A stretch of 64,000 nucleotides of DNA, from positions 806,001-870,000 of the forward strand of contig NZ_CP081964.1 in the NCBI RefSeq assembly GCF_019844075.1, read 5' to 3'. The DNA is from Curtobacterium sp. TC1 (lineage in GTDB: Bacteria > Actinomycetota > Actinomycetes > Actinomycetales > Microbacteriaceae). The notes below the pieces were generated by a model. The model made no database searches. It was not told the origin of the DNA and was given only the letters and a program-made list of their open reading frames with translations. Positions 25,761-34,004 of the stretch are shown in pieces (within the stretch, counting starts at the first letter, position 1; every line of letters starts with the position of its first letter). A program made the position numbers and the translations under genes.

Positions 25761-27035
25761 ATGACCGACCCACCGATCACCGACCGACCGGACACGTTCC
25801 CGATGGACCGGCGGACCGCCGGGTGTCCCTTCGACCCGCCGCCGGCGGCCCGCGTGCTGCAGGAGGACGGCCCCGTCCACCGCGTGACGCTGGCCGACGG
25901 CCGCGAGCCGTGGCTCGTCACCCGCTACGACGAGGGCAAGCAGGTGCTGTCGAGCCTGTCCGTCAGCGCAGACGCGGCCAACCCGGGGTACCCCTCCGCC
26001 AGCGCCTCGGGCGGTGGCGGCGGGCTGTCCTTCATCCTGATGGACGACCCGGACCACGCTCGGCTGCGGCGGATGGTGACCGCGCCGTTCGCGATCAAAC
26101 GCATCGAGGCGCTCCGCCCCGTGGTGCAGCGGATCACGGACGACCTGATCGACCAGCTGCTCGCCGGCCCGAACCCGGTCGACCTGGTCGAGGCGTTCGC
26201 GCTCCCGCTGCCGTCCCTGGTGATCTGCGCGCTGCTCGGCGTGCCGTACGAGGACCACGACCGGTTCCAGGCGCACTCGAAGACCATCATCCGCCGCACC
26301 ACGACCGACGACGAACGGCAGCAGGCGTTCCGCGAGCTCGGTGCGTACCTGACGTCGCTGCTCCGCCGCAAGACGGCGGAACCCGGCGACGACCTGCTCA
26401 CGGACATCGCCGGCCGGGTCACCGCCGGCGACATGACCGAGGGCGAGGCCGTGCAGATGGGGATCCTGCTGCTCATCGCCGGGCACGAGACGACCGCGAA
26501 CATGATCGCCCTCGGCACGCTCGCCCTGCTCGAGCACCCGGACGAGCGCGATCGCCTGCTCGACGACCCCGAACCGGCGCTGGTCGCCTCGGCGGTGGAG
26601 GAACTCCTGCGCTACCTGACCATCACGCACGACGGACGCAAGCGCGTGGCGACCGAGGACCTCGACGTCGCCGGCACGACGATCCGCGCCGGTGACGGGG
26701 TGATCGTCGCGACGGACCTGGCGAACCGGGACCCGGACGTCTACCCGGACCCGGACCGGCTCGACCTGACCCGCAACCCGCGGAACCACGTGGCGTTCGG
26801 GTTCGGCGTGCACCAGTGCCTGGGCCAGCCGCTCGCGCGGGTCGAACTGCAGGTCGTGTACCCGACGCTGTTCCGTCGGATCCCCACCCTCGCTCGCGCG
26901 GTCCCGCTCGACGAGGTCCCGTTCAAGCACGACGGCGCGGTCTACGGGGTGTACGAGCTCCCCGTCACGTGGTGCCCCGTCGACCACCACACCACCACGA
27001 GCGCGAGCTCGACCACCGGAGGGAACGAGTCATGA
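25761..27035 (+). CDS. cytochrome P450 (bacterial class I)
   Basis: 424 residues from ATG 25761, with GGAGGAG (25748-25754) upstream. All P450 hallmarks are present: MDDPDHARLRRMV (C-helix), the I-helix oxygen-activation motif AGHETT (240-245), the ExxR motif in EELLRYL, and the haem loop FGFGVHQCLGQPLAR with the Cys ligand C353. It is soluble. It resembles CYP105-like actinobacterial oxidases that hydroxylate secondary metabolites or xenobiotics. The ferredoxin start overlaps its stop (ATGA), and the reductase lies upstream, giving a complete three-component chain. Confidence 0.92.
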   Translation: MTDPPITDRPDTFPMDRRTAGCPFDPPPAARVLQEDGPVHRVTLADGREPWLVTRYDEGKQVLSSLSVSADAANPGYPSASASGGGGGLSFILMDDPDHARLRRMVTAPFAIKRIEALRPVVQRITDDLIDQLLAGPNPVDLVEAFALPLPSLVICALLGVPYEDHDRFQAHSKTIIRRTTTDDERQQAFRELGAYLTSLLRRKTAEPGDDLLTDIAGRVTAGDMTEGEAVQMGILLLIAGHETTANMIALGTLALLEHPDERDRLLDDPEPALVASAVEELLRYLTITHDGRKRVATEDLDVAGTTIRAGDGVIVATDLANRDPDVYPDPDRLDLTRNPRNHVAFGFGVHQCLGQPLARVELQVVYPTLFRRIPTLARAVPLDEVPFKHDGAVYGVYELPVTWCPVDHHTTTSASSTTGGNES

Positions 27036-27226
27036 AGGTCATCCTCGAACAGGACAAGTGCGTCGCCAGCGGCCAGTGCGTCATGGCCGCGATGGACGTG
27101 TTCGACCAACGGGACGAGGACGGGATCGCCGTCCTGCTGACCGACGAGGTCACCGACGACCAGGTCGAGGCGGTGCGACACGCCGCGGCGGTCTGCCCGG
27201 CCCTGGCGATCCGTCTGGCGGACTGA
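27032..27226 (+). CDS. [3Fe-4S]-type ferredoxin
   Basis: 64 residues. The cysteine spacing C10-x5-C16-...-C55-P, with Ala/Met positions where a fourth ligand would be, is that of the single-cluster [3Fe-4S] ferredoxins found beside actinobacterial P450s. The ATG overlaps the P450 stop, so synthesis is coupled. It delivers electrons from the upstream reductase to the P450. A 20-bp perfect hairpin 15 bp after its stop ends the operon. Confidence 0.9.
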   Translation: MKVILEQDKCVASGQCVMAAMDVFDQRDEDGIAVLLTDEVTDDQVEAVRHAAAVCPALAIRLAD

Positions 27227-27240
27227 CCCGTCGGTTCCAG

Positions 27241-27285
27241 CACACACGACGGCCCGGTGGAGATCCCACCGGGCCGTCGTGTGTG
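27241..27285 (+). terminator. perfect 20-bp hairpin after the P450 operon
   Basis: CACACACGACGGCCCGGTGG (27241-27260) is the exact reverse complement of 27266-27285, with loop AGATC. It lies between two convergent transcription units and may serve both. No clear U-tract follows. Confidence 0.8.
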
Positions 27286-27310
27286 CGCTGTGCGCGGGGG
27301 TCCGCCGTCG

Positions 27311-27835
27311 TCACGACCCGACGGGCGGGTGCGTGCACGCGTCGATCGCGGCGTACTCCCGGCTGAGTGCGGTCTGGTTCCGCTCGGTGCGCCACGACCG
27401 GATGCCGGGCGCTGCGGCCACGGCGGCGATCCACACGCCGGCACCGACGAGGACCGGCACGAGCGTCGGGTCCCCGCCGAGGGCGAGCAGACCGCCGAGC
27501 GCGATCGCCAGCACGGCGACCGCGGAACCCGCGGTGGCGACCACACCAGCCAACCGGGCCGGCTGCTGCTCGAGGGCGGCGATCCGGGCCAGCGCCCGCT
27601 CGGCACGACGCTCGAGGAGCGGTCGTGCCGGGTCTGGCCGGGTGCGCAGCCGCTGGAGCAGCAGGGACGTCGTGCCGAGCCGTCCGCCCTGCACGGTCAC
27701 CGTCCAGCCGAACTGCTCCAGGGTGTGCCGGTGGAGCGGCACGAACGCGGTCGGTGCGTACAGCACCCGGGTCTCCAGGTGGCGGGGGACCGGCGCGTGC
27801 AGGACAGCGTCTTCCCGGGCGATGGTGTCCGTCAT
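27311..27835 (-). CDS. two-TM membrane protein, paralogue of the gene at 27852
   Basis: 174 residues from ATG 27835. A soluble N-terminal part carries LHRHTLEQFGWTV; two transmembrane helices lie near 100-150 (LAGVVATAGSAVAVLAIALGGLLAL, LVPVLVGAGVWIAAVAAAPG), with a short tail. It shares the FGW motif, the LERR...ALARIAALE helix before TM1 and the overall plan with the next gene upstream, so the two probably arose by duplication and form a complex. They are divergent from a two-component system that likely controls them. No family name is certain. Confidence 0.7.
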   Translation of the reverse strand: MTDTIAREDAVLHAPVPRHLETRVLYAPTAFVPLHRHTLEQFGWTVTVQGGRLGTTSLLLQRLRTRPDPARPLLERRAERALARIAALEQQPARLAGVVATAGSAVAVLAIALGGLLALGGDPTLVPVLVGAGVWIAAVAAAPGIRSWRTERNQTALSREYAAIDACTHPPVGS

Positions 27836-27851
27836 CGGGCTCGGCCCGCGC

Positions 27852-28412
27852 TCAGGCGGTCCGGCGGCGACTGGCCGCCTCGCACGCGCCGTAGACGACG
27901 TCGAACTGGCGGTCGACGGCCGGACGGATCCGCTTGGTTCGCGCCGCGCGGACGAGCTGGAAGGCCACGGGAGCGATCGCCCAGTTGACCAGCCCACCGG
28001 CCCCGACGAGGAACACCGTGACCGGTTCGAGCCCGCCGAGCAGGTCGGGGACCGCCACGGTGTCCTGCATGGCGAACACCGAAGCGGCCAGCAGGACGCT
28101 GCCGATCGCGCCGAGCGCGTACGCGACCACCGACGCCGCGGTCGTGCGGGAGCGTTCGAGCGAGTCGATCGTGGCCAGGGCGGTCTCGGCGTTCTGCTGG
28201 AGCTCGGTCAGCTCGACGGAGCGGACGGCACGGTCGCGGCGGAGGCCGAGGGTGCGCCGGCGGTTCAGTGCGCCCGTCCGGTCCGAGCCGTCGGACGTCC
28301 AGCCGAAGTTGCGGTAGGTGTCCGCGTACAGGGCGTCCTTGCCGCGCGGGACGTCGACGGTGCAGTAGTCGTACGTGGTGGCAGCGGGAGCGGCGGTGTT
28401 CGTCAGCGTCAT
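27852..28412 (-). CDS. two-TM membrane protein of unknown function
   Basis: 186 residues from ATG 28412 with GGAGG upstream. The N-terminus holds YRNFGWTSDG, then a charged helix (ELQQNAETALATIDSLERSR), two transmembrane helices (AYALGAIGSVLLAASVFAM, VTVFLVGAGGLVNWAIAPVAFQL) and a basic tail. It lies 16 bp upstream of its paralogue and divergent from the sensor kinase gene; the 146-bp spacer contains the TACTGCG palindrome. This suggests the pair is part of the two-component regulon, perhaps in the envelope stress response. Confidence 0.7.
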   Translation of the reverse strand: MTLTNTAAPAATTYDYCTVDVPRGKDALYADTYRNFGWTSDGSDRTGALNRRRTLGLRRDRAVRSVELTELQQNAETALATIDSLERSRTTAASVVAYALGAIGSVLLAASVFAMQDTVAVPDLLGGLEPVTVFLVGAGGLVNWAIAPVAFQLVRAARTKRIRPAVDRQFDVVYGACEAASRRRTA

Positions 28413-28507
28413 GGTGGTTCCTCCGGTCGGTGCCGGATCGTTCCGGCCTGGTGTCGATCGTCCCGGGGACGCGCCGCGGGCAGGTCCCCGATCGGTGGTA
28501 CCCCCGA

Positions 28508-28525
28508 CTACTGCGTTCGCAGTAG
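28508..28525. promoter_or_regulatory. palindromic operator upstream of the two-component operon
   Basis: CTACTGCG-TT-CGCAGTAG is an 8-bp perfect inverted repeat ending 33 bp before the kinase ATG. AGGAT, a plausible -10 core, follows at 28548. A near-identical copy lies at 32173-32190 at the same distance from another start. The position suits an activator or autoregulator; the neighbouring NarL-type response regulator is the obvious candidate. Confidence 0.75.
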
Positions 28526-28558
28526 CCGGACCGTTCACCCGCACGACAGGATGAGTGC

Positions 28559-29737
28559 ATGCGGCGACTGCGGGCGATCTGGGGTTCGTGGCGTCCGGAC
28601 GACCGCTGGGTGTTCCGTGGCACGGCCGCCGTCGTCCTGCTCGCGTGCGCGATCGAGTCGGGCCGGGTGATCGTGGCCGATGCCGGCCCGGGGCCCGGCA
28701 TCGCGGTCGCCGCGACCGTGCTCGCCGTCGTCGCGGCGCCGTGGACACCGTGGACAGCGCTCGGGCTCGCCACGGTCGCCCCCGTGCTCGGAGGACTGTC
28801 CGGATGGTCGCCGATCGTGACCTGGAGCTGCGCGGTGCTGCTGCTGTTCGCGGTGTCCTCGCGGCAGGGGCACCCGGTCCGCGCCGCGGCGATCGTCGCC
28901 CCCGGCGTGGTCATCGGCACGCTCCTCGCGCCGGGGGAGGGCGGTGCGGTACCGACCGCCCTCGGCGCCCTCATCTCCGTCGTCGCCGCGGCGGCCATCG
29001 GCTCGGGGCTGCGGGTGCAGCACCAGTACCGGGCGTCGTTGGAACAGCGCGCCGCCGATGCCGTCGCCACGCGGGAACTCGAGGCCGAGCGCCGCGTGGC
29101 CGAGGAACGCGTCCGGATCGCGCGGGACCTGCACGACGTCATCGGGCACGAGATCGCGGTGGTCAGCATGCAGCTCGGGGTCGCCGAGGTCACCCTGCCC
29201 GCCGGGGCCGACGAAGCCCGGCGTGCGCTGGACGCCGCCCGGGACGGCGTGCGGAACGTCCTGACGGAGACCCAGCACGTCCTGACGGTGCTCCGCTCGG
29301 CGTCGGGCAGTGGCGCCGAGCTCGACGACCCGACGGCACCTGCCCCCGGCATCGAGCAGCTCCCCGGACTGGTCGCGTCGTACGAACGGATCGGCCTCGA
29401 CGTCGATGCTCGACTGGACGACGTCGGCCCGGTCTCCGTGCCGATCGGTGTGACGGTCTACCGGGTGCTGCAGGAGTCGCTCACCAACGCCCACCGACAC
29501 GGCGAGGGCCGGACGACCGTCACCCTCGCCCGCGCCGGAGACGACCTGGTGCTCGAGGTCCGCAACCCCCGCCGACGGACCCCGGCGAGCGACCCCGTCG
29601 CAGGCCGGAGCAGCGGGCTCGGTCTGGTCGGCATGCGCGAGCGCGTCGCCGCCGTCGGCGGGTCCGTCCGGGCCGCGCCGGACGGCGTGCTGTTCGTCGT
29701 CCGCGTCCACCTGCCCACCGCGAACGGAGCACGATGA
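28559..29737 (+). CDS. sensor histidine kinase (HisKA_3/NarX-DesK type)
   Basis: 392 residues. Four to five transmembrane helices fill the first 155 residues with almost no extracellular domain, so the signal is likely sensed in the membrane. The dimerisation helix has RIARDLHDVIGHEIAVV with the phospho-acceptor H192. The ATPase domain has VYRVLQESLTNAHRHG (N box) and GSGLGLVGMRERV-like GLGLVGMRERVAAVGG (G boxes). It autophosphorylates and passes phosphate to the regulator whose ATG overlaps its stop (ATGA). Confidence 0.92.
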   Translation: MRRLRAIWGSWRPDDRWVFRGTAAVVLLACAIESGRVIVADAGPGPGIAVAATVLAVVAAPWTPWTALGLATVAPVLGGLSGWSPIVTWSCAVLLLFAVSSRQGHPVRAAAIVAPGVVIGTLLAPGEGGAVPTALGALISVVAAAAIGSGLRVQHQYRASLEQRAADAVATRELEAERRVAEERVRIARDLHDVIGHEIAVVSMQLGVAEVTLPAGADEARRALDAARDGVRNVLTETQHVLTVLRSASGSGAELDDPTAPAPGIEQLPGLVASYERIGLDVDARLDDVGPVSVPIGVTVYRVLQESLTNAHRHGEGRTTVTLARAGDDLVLEVRNPRRRTPASDPVAGRSSGLGLVGMRERVAAVGGSVRAAPDGVLFVVRVHLPTANGAR

Positions 29738-30396
29738 CCACACGAGTGATCCTGGTCGACGACCAGGACATGATCCGACTGGGGCTCCGTGCGATCCTCG
29801 ACCGCCAGGACGGCATCGAGGTCGTCGGCGAGGCCGGGGACGGGCTCGCCGCGGTGCAGACGGCGCTGTCGGTCCCGGCGGACGTCGTCATGATGGACAT
29901 CCGGATGCCGGGCATCGACGGGGTCGAGGCGACCCGACGGATCCGCGCCGAGCGCACCGCCGAGCAGGTGCGCATCGTCATGCTGACGACCTTCGACCAG
30001 GACGAACTCGTCTTCGCGGCGCTCCGTGCCGGGGCGAACGGCTTCCTCAGCAAGGCCGCGGGGCCCGCAGAGCTCGTCGCGGCGATCGAGGAGGTGGCAG
30101 CGGGCGGAGGGGCGCTGTCCGCGGCGGCCGCAGCCGCCCTGATCGGACAGGTCGCCCGCACGCCGGCGTCCTCCGTCGACCCGGAGATGACCCGGCGCTT
30201 CGAGGCCCTCACGCCTCGCGAGCGCGACGTCGTGGTGATGGTCAGCCGAGGTCAGGGCATCGACGCCATCAGCGCCGAGCTGTTCCTCTCACCGCTCACG
30301 GTCAAGACCCACGTGAACCGGGCCATGGCGAAGGTCGATGCCCGGGACCGCGCCCAGCTCGTGGCGTTCGCGTTCCAGGCCGGCCTGGTCGACTGA
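29734..30396 (+). CDS. response regulator, NarL/LuxR family
   Basis: 220 residues. Receiver domain with the acidic pocket D9/D10, phospho-acceptor D55 (MMDIRMPG), Thr in MLTTFD and Lys in FLSKAAG. C-terminal LuxR helix-turn-helix (ALTPRERDVVVMVSRGQGIDAISAELFLSPLTVKTHVNRAMAK). It starts inside the kinase stop codon. It probably binds the CTACTGCG palindromes upstream of its own operon and at 32173. The last 108 bp lie antisense to the 3' end of the membrane gene at 30289. Confidence 0.92.
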   Translation: MTTRVILVDDQDMIRLGLRAILDRQDGIEVVGEAGDGLAAVQTALSVPADVVMMDIRMPGIDGVEATRRIRAERTAEQVRIVMLTTFDQDELVFAALRAGANGFLSKAAGPAELVAAIEEVAAGGGALSAAAAAALIGQVARTPASSVDPEMTRRFEALTPRERDVVVMVSRGQGIDAISAELFLSPLTVKTHVNRAMAKVDARDRAQLVAFAFQAGLVD

Positions 30397-31086
30397 GGTC
30401 GGCGCCGGCTGAGGCGCCGTCGCTTCCGGGAACCGCCGCAGCGCCATCGCGAGCCCGATCACCGCAGCCACGCCGCCGAGGAACACCCCGCTCGCACCCG
30501 TGGACGCAGCAGCGTCCTCGGCGCTGCCCGCGAACGAGAGCAGTGCCGACTGGGTCAGCACGAGCAGGACCACCGCCGCGGCGACGTTCACGAGCTTCGT
30601 CGCCTCGACGAGTGGTTCCCCGTCCTTGCGTGCTGTCACCGCACCCCAGACCCCGATCCCCAGCTCCGCGAACGTCGCGGCCGCGATGACGATCGCCACC
30701 CACTGGTCGTAGTGCACGGGGTGCGCCCGCCCGACGAGCATCGGCACGCTGCACCCGACGAACACGACTGACATCGCGGCCACCGCACCCCCGATCCACC
30801 GGTGTCCGGCCTGCCGGAACCGCATCCGGTCGCCGTTCGCGGCGTCGAGCGCGAACGACAGCCGGTGTCGGCGGACGGCCCAGACCTTCGCGGCCGCGAC
30901 CCCGAGCGTGAAGACCACGGTCGCGGCGAGGAACAACGAGGGAGCCGCGCAGAACAGGACCACCTTCCACCCCGCCATCACGAGGCTGCTCGGCACCGAC
31001 AGCACGGCGAGCACGAGCCCGCGGCGCGGCCGGTCCCGCCACACCGTGACGGCGTACTGCACGGCGACCTTCCTGGTCACCGGCAT
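30289..31086 (-). CDS. six-TM membrane protein of unknown function
   Basis: 265 residues from ATG 31086, whose A is the last base of the upstream dehydrogenase stop (TGATG). Hydrophobic segments suggest six transmembrane helices (for example GLVLAVLSVPSSLVMAGWKVV, WVAIVIAAATFAELGIGVWG). The last 36 residues are encoded antisense to the DNA-binding domain of the response regulator, since the first in-frame stop is at 30289. This tail is charged and probably unstructured. No family is recognised. It is co-transcribed with the zinc dehydrogenase. Confidence 0.7.
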   Translation of the reverse strand: MPVTRKVAVQYAVTVWRDRPRRGLVLAVLSVPSSLVMAGWKVVLFCAAPSLFLAATVVFTLGVAAAKVWAVRRHRLSFALDAANGDRMRFRQAGHRWIGGAVAAMSVVFVGCSVPMLVGRAHPVHYDQWVAIVIAAATFAELGIGVWGAVTARKDGEPLVEATKLVNVAAAVVLLVLTQSALLSFAGSAEDAAASTGASGVFLGGVAAVIGLAMALRRFPEATAPQPAPTSVDQAGLERERHELGAVPGIDLRHGPVHVGLDRER

Positions 31087-32102
31087 CAGTCGAACGTGAC
31101 GACGACCTTGTCGGCCGCGCCCGGGGTCGCTGCGACCCGGAGGGCCTCGAGCACGTCGCTCGCCGGGAAGACGTCGCTGACGATCTGCGCGTAGGCCTCG
31201 GGGTTCGCGATGATGTGCTCGGTGACGTCGAAGATCTCGGTCGGGTACCCCATCGCGGTCACGATCGTCGGCTCGACGGCCAGCAGATCACCGAAGTCGA
31301 CCTCCACGGGCCGCTTGTGCACGGCCACGACGCCGATCGTCGCGCGGTGCTTCGCCAGGCGCAGCGCCGTCTGCACGGTGGCCGGGACCCCGGCGGCGTC
31401 GAGCCAGACGTCGGTGCCGGCCTTGCCGCCGTGCCCGACGCCGTCACGTGCTTCGCCGTGCAGGGCGATCAGGCGCTCGTCGAGCGGCTCCTCAGCCGAG
31501 TTCACGACGGCATCGGCTCCGACGAGCAGGGCCTTCTCGAGCCGCGAGGCGATCACGTCGACGACGACCACGTGCCCGACGCCGAGCGCCTTGTAGCTGA
31601 TCACGGCGCCCAGCCCGATCGGGCCGGCACCGAACACGACGACCGTGTCGCCCGGCTGCGGCGCGGTCCGGTTCACGGCGTGCAGGGCGACCGCCATCGG
31701 CTCGTTGAGCGCGGCCACCTGCCAGGGCAGGTCCTCCGGGACCAGGGCGACGCTGGTGCCGAGGACGGCCTGCTCGACGAGCAGGAACTCGGACAACCCG
31801 CCCGTGGGGCCGCCGTTGCCGATGATCCCGCGTGGATCGCCCATCGGGTTCACCACCACGTGGTCACCGACGGTGATGCCCTCGACCGCGTCGCCGACGA
31901 CCGTGACCTCCCCGGCGACCTCGTGTCCGAGAGGCGTGTTCCCCGCACGCGGCGGGATGCCGCCGCGTGCGGCGTAGAAGGCGTCGGAGCCGCAGACCCC
32001 GCATGCCTTGACGGCGATCAGGACGTCGGCGGGGCCGACCTCGGGGACGGGCTCGTCGCGGATCTCGACGGATCCGGGGCCGGTGACGACGACGGTGCGC
32101 AT
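31086..32102 (-). CDS. zinc-dependent medium-chain alcohol/polyol dehydrogenase
   Basis: 338 residues from ATG 32102 with GAGGAG upstream. MDR features: CGVCGSD (catalytic zinc Cys), GHEVAGEVTVVGD (zinc His/Glu), an E near NEPMAVALHAV, and the NAD(P) Rossmann loop VVFGAGPIGLGAV. The four structural-zinc cysteines of classical ADHs are absent. The layout suits threonine/sorbitol/butanediol-type dehydrogenases; the substrate is unknown. It shares the spacer holding a TACTGCG palindrome with the divergent serine hydrolase, so both may respond to the nearby two-component system. Confidence 0.85.
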   Translation of the reverse strand: MRTVVVTGPGSVEIRDEPVPEVGPADVLIAVKACGVCGSDAFYAARGGIPPRAGNTPLGHEVAGEVTVVGDAVEGITVGDHVVVNPMGDPRGIIGNGGPTGGLSEFLLVEQAVLGTSVALVPEDLPWQVAALNEPMAVALHAVNRTAPQPGDTVVVFGAGPIGLGAVISYKALGVGHVVVVDVIASRLEKALLVGADAVVNSAEEPLDERLIALHGEARDGVGHGGKAGTDVWLDAAGVPATVQTALRLAKHRATIGVVAVHKRPVEVDFGDLLAVEPTIVTAMGYPTEIFDVTEHIIANPEAYAQIVSDVFPASDVLEALRVAATPGAADKVVVTFD

Positions 32103-32172
32103 GGTGCTCCTCACGTCACGAGCACGGGCGGCTCGGGACGGAACCATCTGACCAAGACGGCGACCAGCGCAC

Positions 32173-32190
32173 GTACTGCGATCGCAGTAG
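32173..32190. promoter_or_regulatory. second copy of the TACTGCG palindromic operator
   Basis: GTACTGCG-AT-CGCAGTAG matches the site at 28508 at 15 of 16 arm positions and ends 33 bp before the GTG of the serine hydrolase, exactly as the first site does before the kinase. AGGAT follows at 32214, as at 28548. It also faces the dehydrogenase start 71 bp away. Confidence 0.75.
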
Positions 32191-32223
32191 CGCGTGCGGC
32201 GGCCGCGCACGAGAGGATGGCGT

Positions 32224-33111
32224 GTGACCACCGCGACCAGCATCCTCGACGCGATCGTCCGGCACGTCGACGAGACCGGCTTCGGCGCCCACGGCCTGCA
32301 CGTCCGGACTGCGAACGACGACGTCGCCGAGCACCGCTGGACGCCCGACGTGCGCGAGGAGATCCACTCCGCAGCCAAGGGCGTCTGCGTCCTCGCCACC
32401 GGGATCGCCGCCGACGACGGCCTGGTCGACGTCGACGAGCCGATCGCCGACGCCCTGCCCGGGTTCGCTTTCGGGGACGGCGTCGAGCAGGTCACGCTCC
32501 GACACCTGCTCACGATGACGAGCGGGATCGACATGCCCTGGTCGGCGACCGAGCTGACGGATTGGCCGGACCTGGCCGCCGAGTTCCTGCGGCGACCCTC
32601 GCGGGGCCGCGTGTTCCAGTACGCCAACGTCAGCACCTACACCGCCATGCGCGTGCTCGAGACCCGCGTCGGCGACGTCGGCGCGTTCGTGTCCCGACGC
32701 CTGTTCGACCCGCTCGGCATCGACGACGTCGAGTGGTCACGCTGCGCGAACGGGTACGTCGCCGCCGGTGAGGGCCTGGCGCTCCGCACCGAGGAGCTCG
32801 CGCGCCTCGGCAAGCTCATCCGTGACGGCGGTCTGGTCGACGGACAGCGCATCGTCAGCGCCCGCTGGTGCGACGCGATGCACGCCGACTGGGTCGAACG
32901 CGAGGGGACCGGGCCGGGGTACCACCGCTACGCGATGGCCGGGTGGGGTGGCCCGGGACAGCTGTGGCGGCTGCACGGGGCGTACGGGCAGATGCTGCTG
33001 TTCGACGACCATCCCGGCGGCGACACCGTGGTCACGATCACCGCCGACGACCACTTCGGGGCCGACGCGGTGGCCGCGTTCGTCGCCGAGGAGCTCGCCC
33101 GCCAGCGGTAG
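32224..33111 (+). CDS. serine hydrolase, beta-lactamase/DD-peptidase class C family
   Basis: 295 residues from GTG 32224. The catalytic SxxK is in IHSAAKGVCVLATG; VTLRHLLTMTSGID is the conserved helix after it, and YANVSTYTAM supplies the YxN motif. No signal peptide is visible, so it is probably a cytoplasmic esterase or amidase-type member rather than a wall enzyme. The MTA/SAH nucleosidase follows after nine bases, so the two are co-transcribed from a promoter with the TACTGCG operator. Confidence 0.85.
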   Translation: MTTATSILDAIVRHVDETGFGAHGLHVRTANDDVAEHRWTPDVREEIHSAAKGVCVLATGIAADDGLVDVDEPIADALPGFAFGDGVEQVTLRHLLTMTSGIDMPWSATELTDWPDLAAEFLRRPSRGRVFQYANVSTYTAMRVLETRVGDVGAFVSRRLFDPLGIDDVEWSRCANGYVAAGEGLALRTEELARLGKLIRDGGLVDGQRIVSARWCDAMHADWVEREGTGPGYHRYAMAGWGGPGQLWRLHGAYGQMLLFDDHPGGDTVVTITADDHFGADAVAAFVAEELARQR

Positions 33112-33120
33112 GATCGATCA

Positions 33121-33831
33121 GTGCAGGAACAGGCGCCCGTCGCGATCATCATCGCGGCCATGAGCGAAGAGGTCTCCGCCTTCGCCGACCTCTTCGGCGG
33201 CGTCCCGATCCTCGACGGCCCGGTCGGCGGCCACGACCCGCACCAGCTGCTCGACATCGGCGGCGCCACCGTCGCCGTCCGCCGCAGCGGCATCGGCTTC
33301 ACGAACGCGACGGCCGCCGTCGCACACGGCTTCCACGACTTCGGGCCCGGCATCCCCGTGATCAGCGTCGGGACTGCCGGCGGCCTCATGCACGGCATCG
33401 CGATCGGGGACGTCGTCGTCGGCGATCGCTACGTCAACCTCAACGCGGACGCCACGGCGTTCGGCTACGCCCTGGGCCAGGTGCCCGGGATGCCGACCGG
33501 GTACGCACCGGACGCCCGGCTGGTCGAGCTGGCGATGGCCGCCGACATCGCCTGGCCGCTGCGCTCGGCGACGATCGGTTCGAGCGAGGTCTTCGTCACC
33601 GAGGGGCGCGCCCGGACGCTCCGCGGGGCCTTCCCCGACGTGGCCGCGGTCGACATGGAGTCCGCCGCCATCGCGCAGTTCGCGCACGTCCACGACATGC
33701 CGTTCGTGTCGGTCCGGTGCATCAGCGACCTGTGCGCGCCCGACGGTGCGGAGTTCCGCGAGCACCTGGACGGTGCCGCGGCGCGCGCCGCCCGTGTGGT
33801 CCACGACCTGGTGCGCGGCCTGCGTCCCTGA
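33121..33831 (+). CDS. mtnN: 5'-methylthioadenosine/S-adenosylhomocysteine nucleosidase
   Basis: 236 residues from GTG 33121. Matches the MTAN/purine nucleoside phosphorylase fold: IIIAAMSEEVSAFADL at the N-terminus, SGIGFTNA, VISVGTAGGL, VVVGDRYVN and the catalytic VDMESAAIAQFA near the C-terminus with the conserved late Asp (SVRCISDLC). It would hydrolyse MTA and SAH to adenine and the ribosylthiol, serving methionine salvage. The symbol is by family; specificity between MTA and SAH is not readable. A hairpin follows. Confidence 0.85.
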   Translation: MQEQAPVAIIIAAMSEEVSAFADLFGGVPILDGPVGGHDPHQLLDIGGATVAVRRSGIGFTNATAAVAHGFHDFGPGIPVISVGTAGGLMHGIAIGDVVVGDRYVNLNADATAFGYALGQVPGMPTGYAPDARLVELAMAADIAWPLRSATIGSSEVFVTEGRARTLRGAFPDVAAVDMESAAIAQFAHVHDMPFVSVRCISDLCAPDGAEFREHLDGAAARAARVVHDLVRGLRP

Positions 33832-33846
33832 GACCCGGCCCGCCGT

Positions 33847-33890
33847 CGGACGGGAGGCGCGGTGCGGGCCCGACACGTGCCTCCCGTCCG
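33847..33890 (+). terminator. CGGACGGGAGGC palindrome, copy B
   Basis: CGGACGGGAGGC (33847-33858) pairs with GCCTCCCGTCCG (33879-33890), 15 bp after the nucleosidase stop. The loop again contains GGTGCGGGCCCG. The 114 bp from here to the kup start hold no recognised riboswitch. Confidence 0.7.
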
Positions 33891-34004
33891 CCCTGCGCGC
33901 ACGTCGAGAGCCGCGGTGCGCACGCATGTGCGCCAGCTGCGAGCGCATCCCGCGCACGGTGCGATGATGAGCGGCGGCCGTCGCCCGGACGGCCGGAGAC
34001 GGAA

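Noticed and set aside
33891..34004. c-di-AMP (ydaO-type) riboswitch upstream of kup
   Set aside because: No conserved riboswitch sequence was found; the spacer is GTGCG-rich and short.
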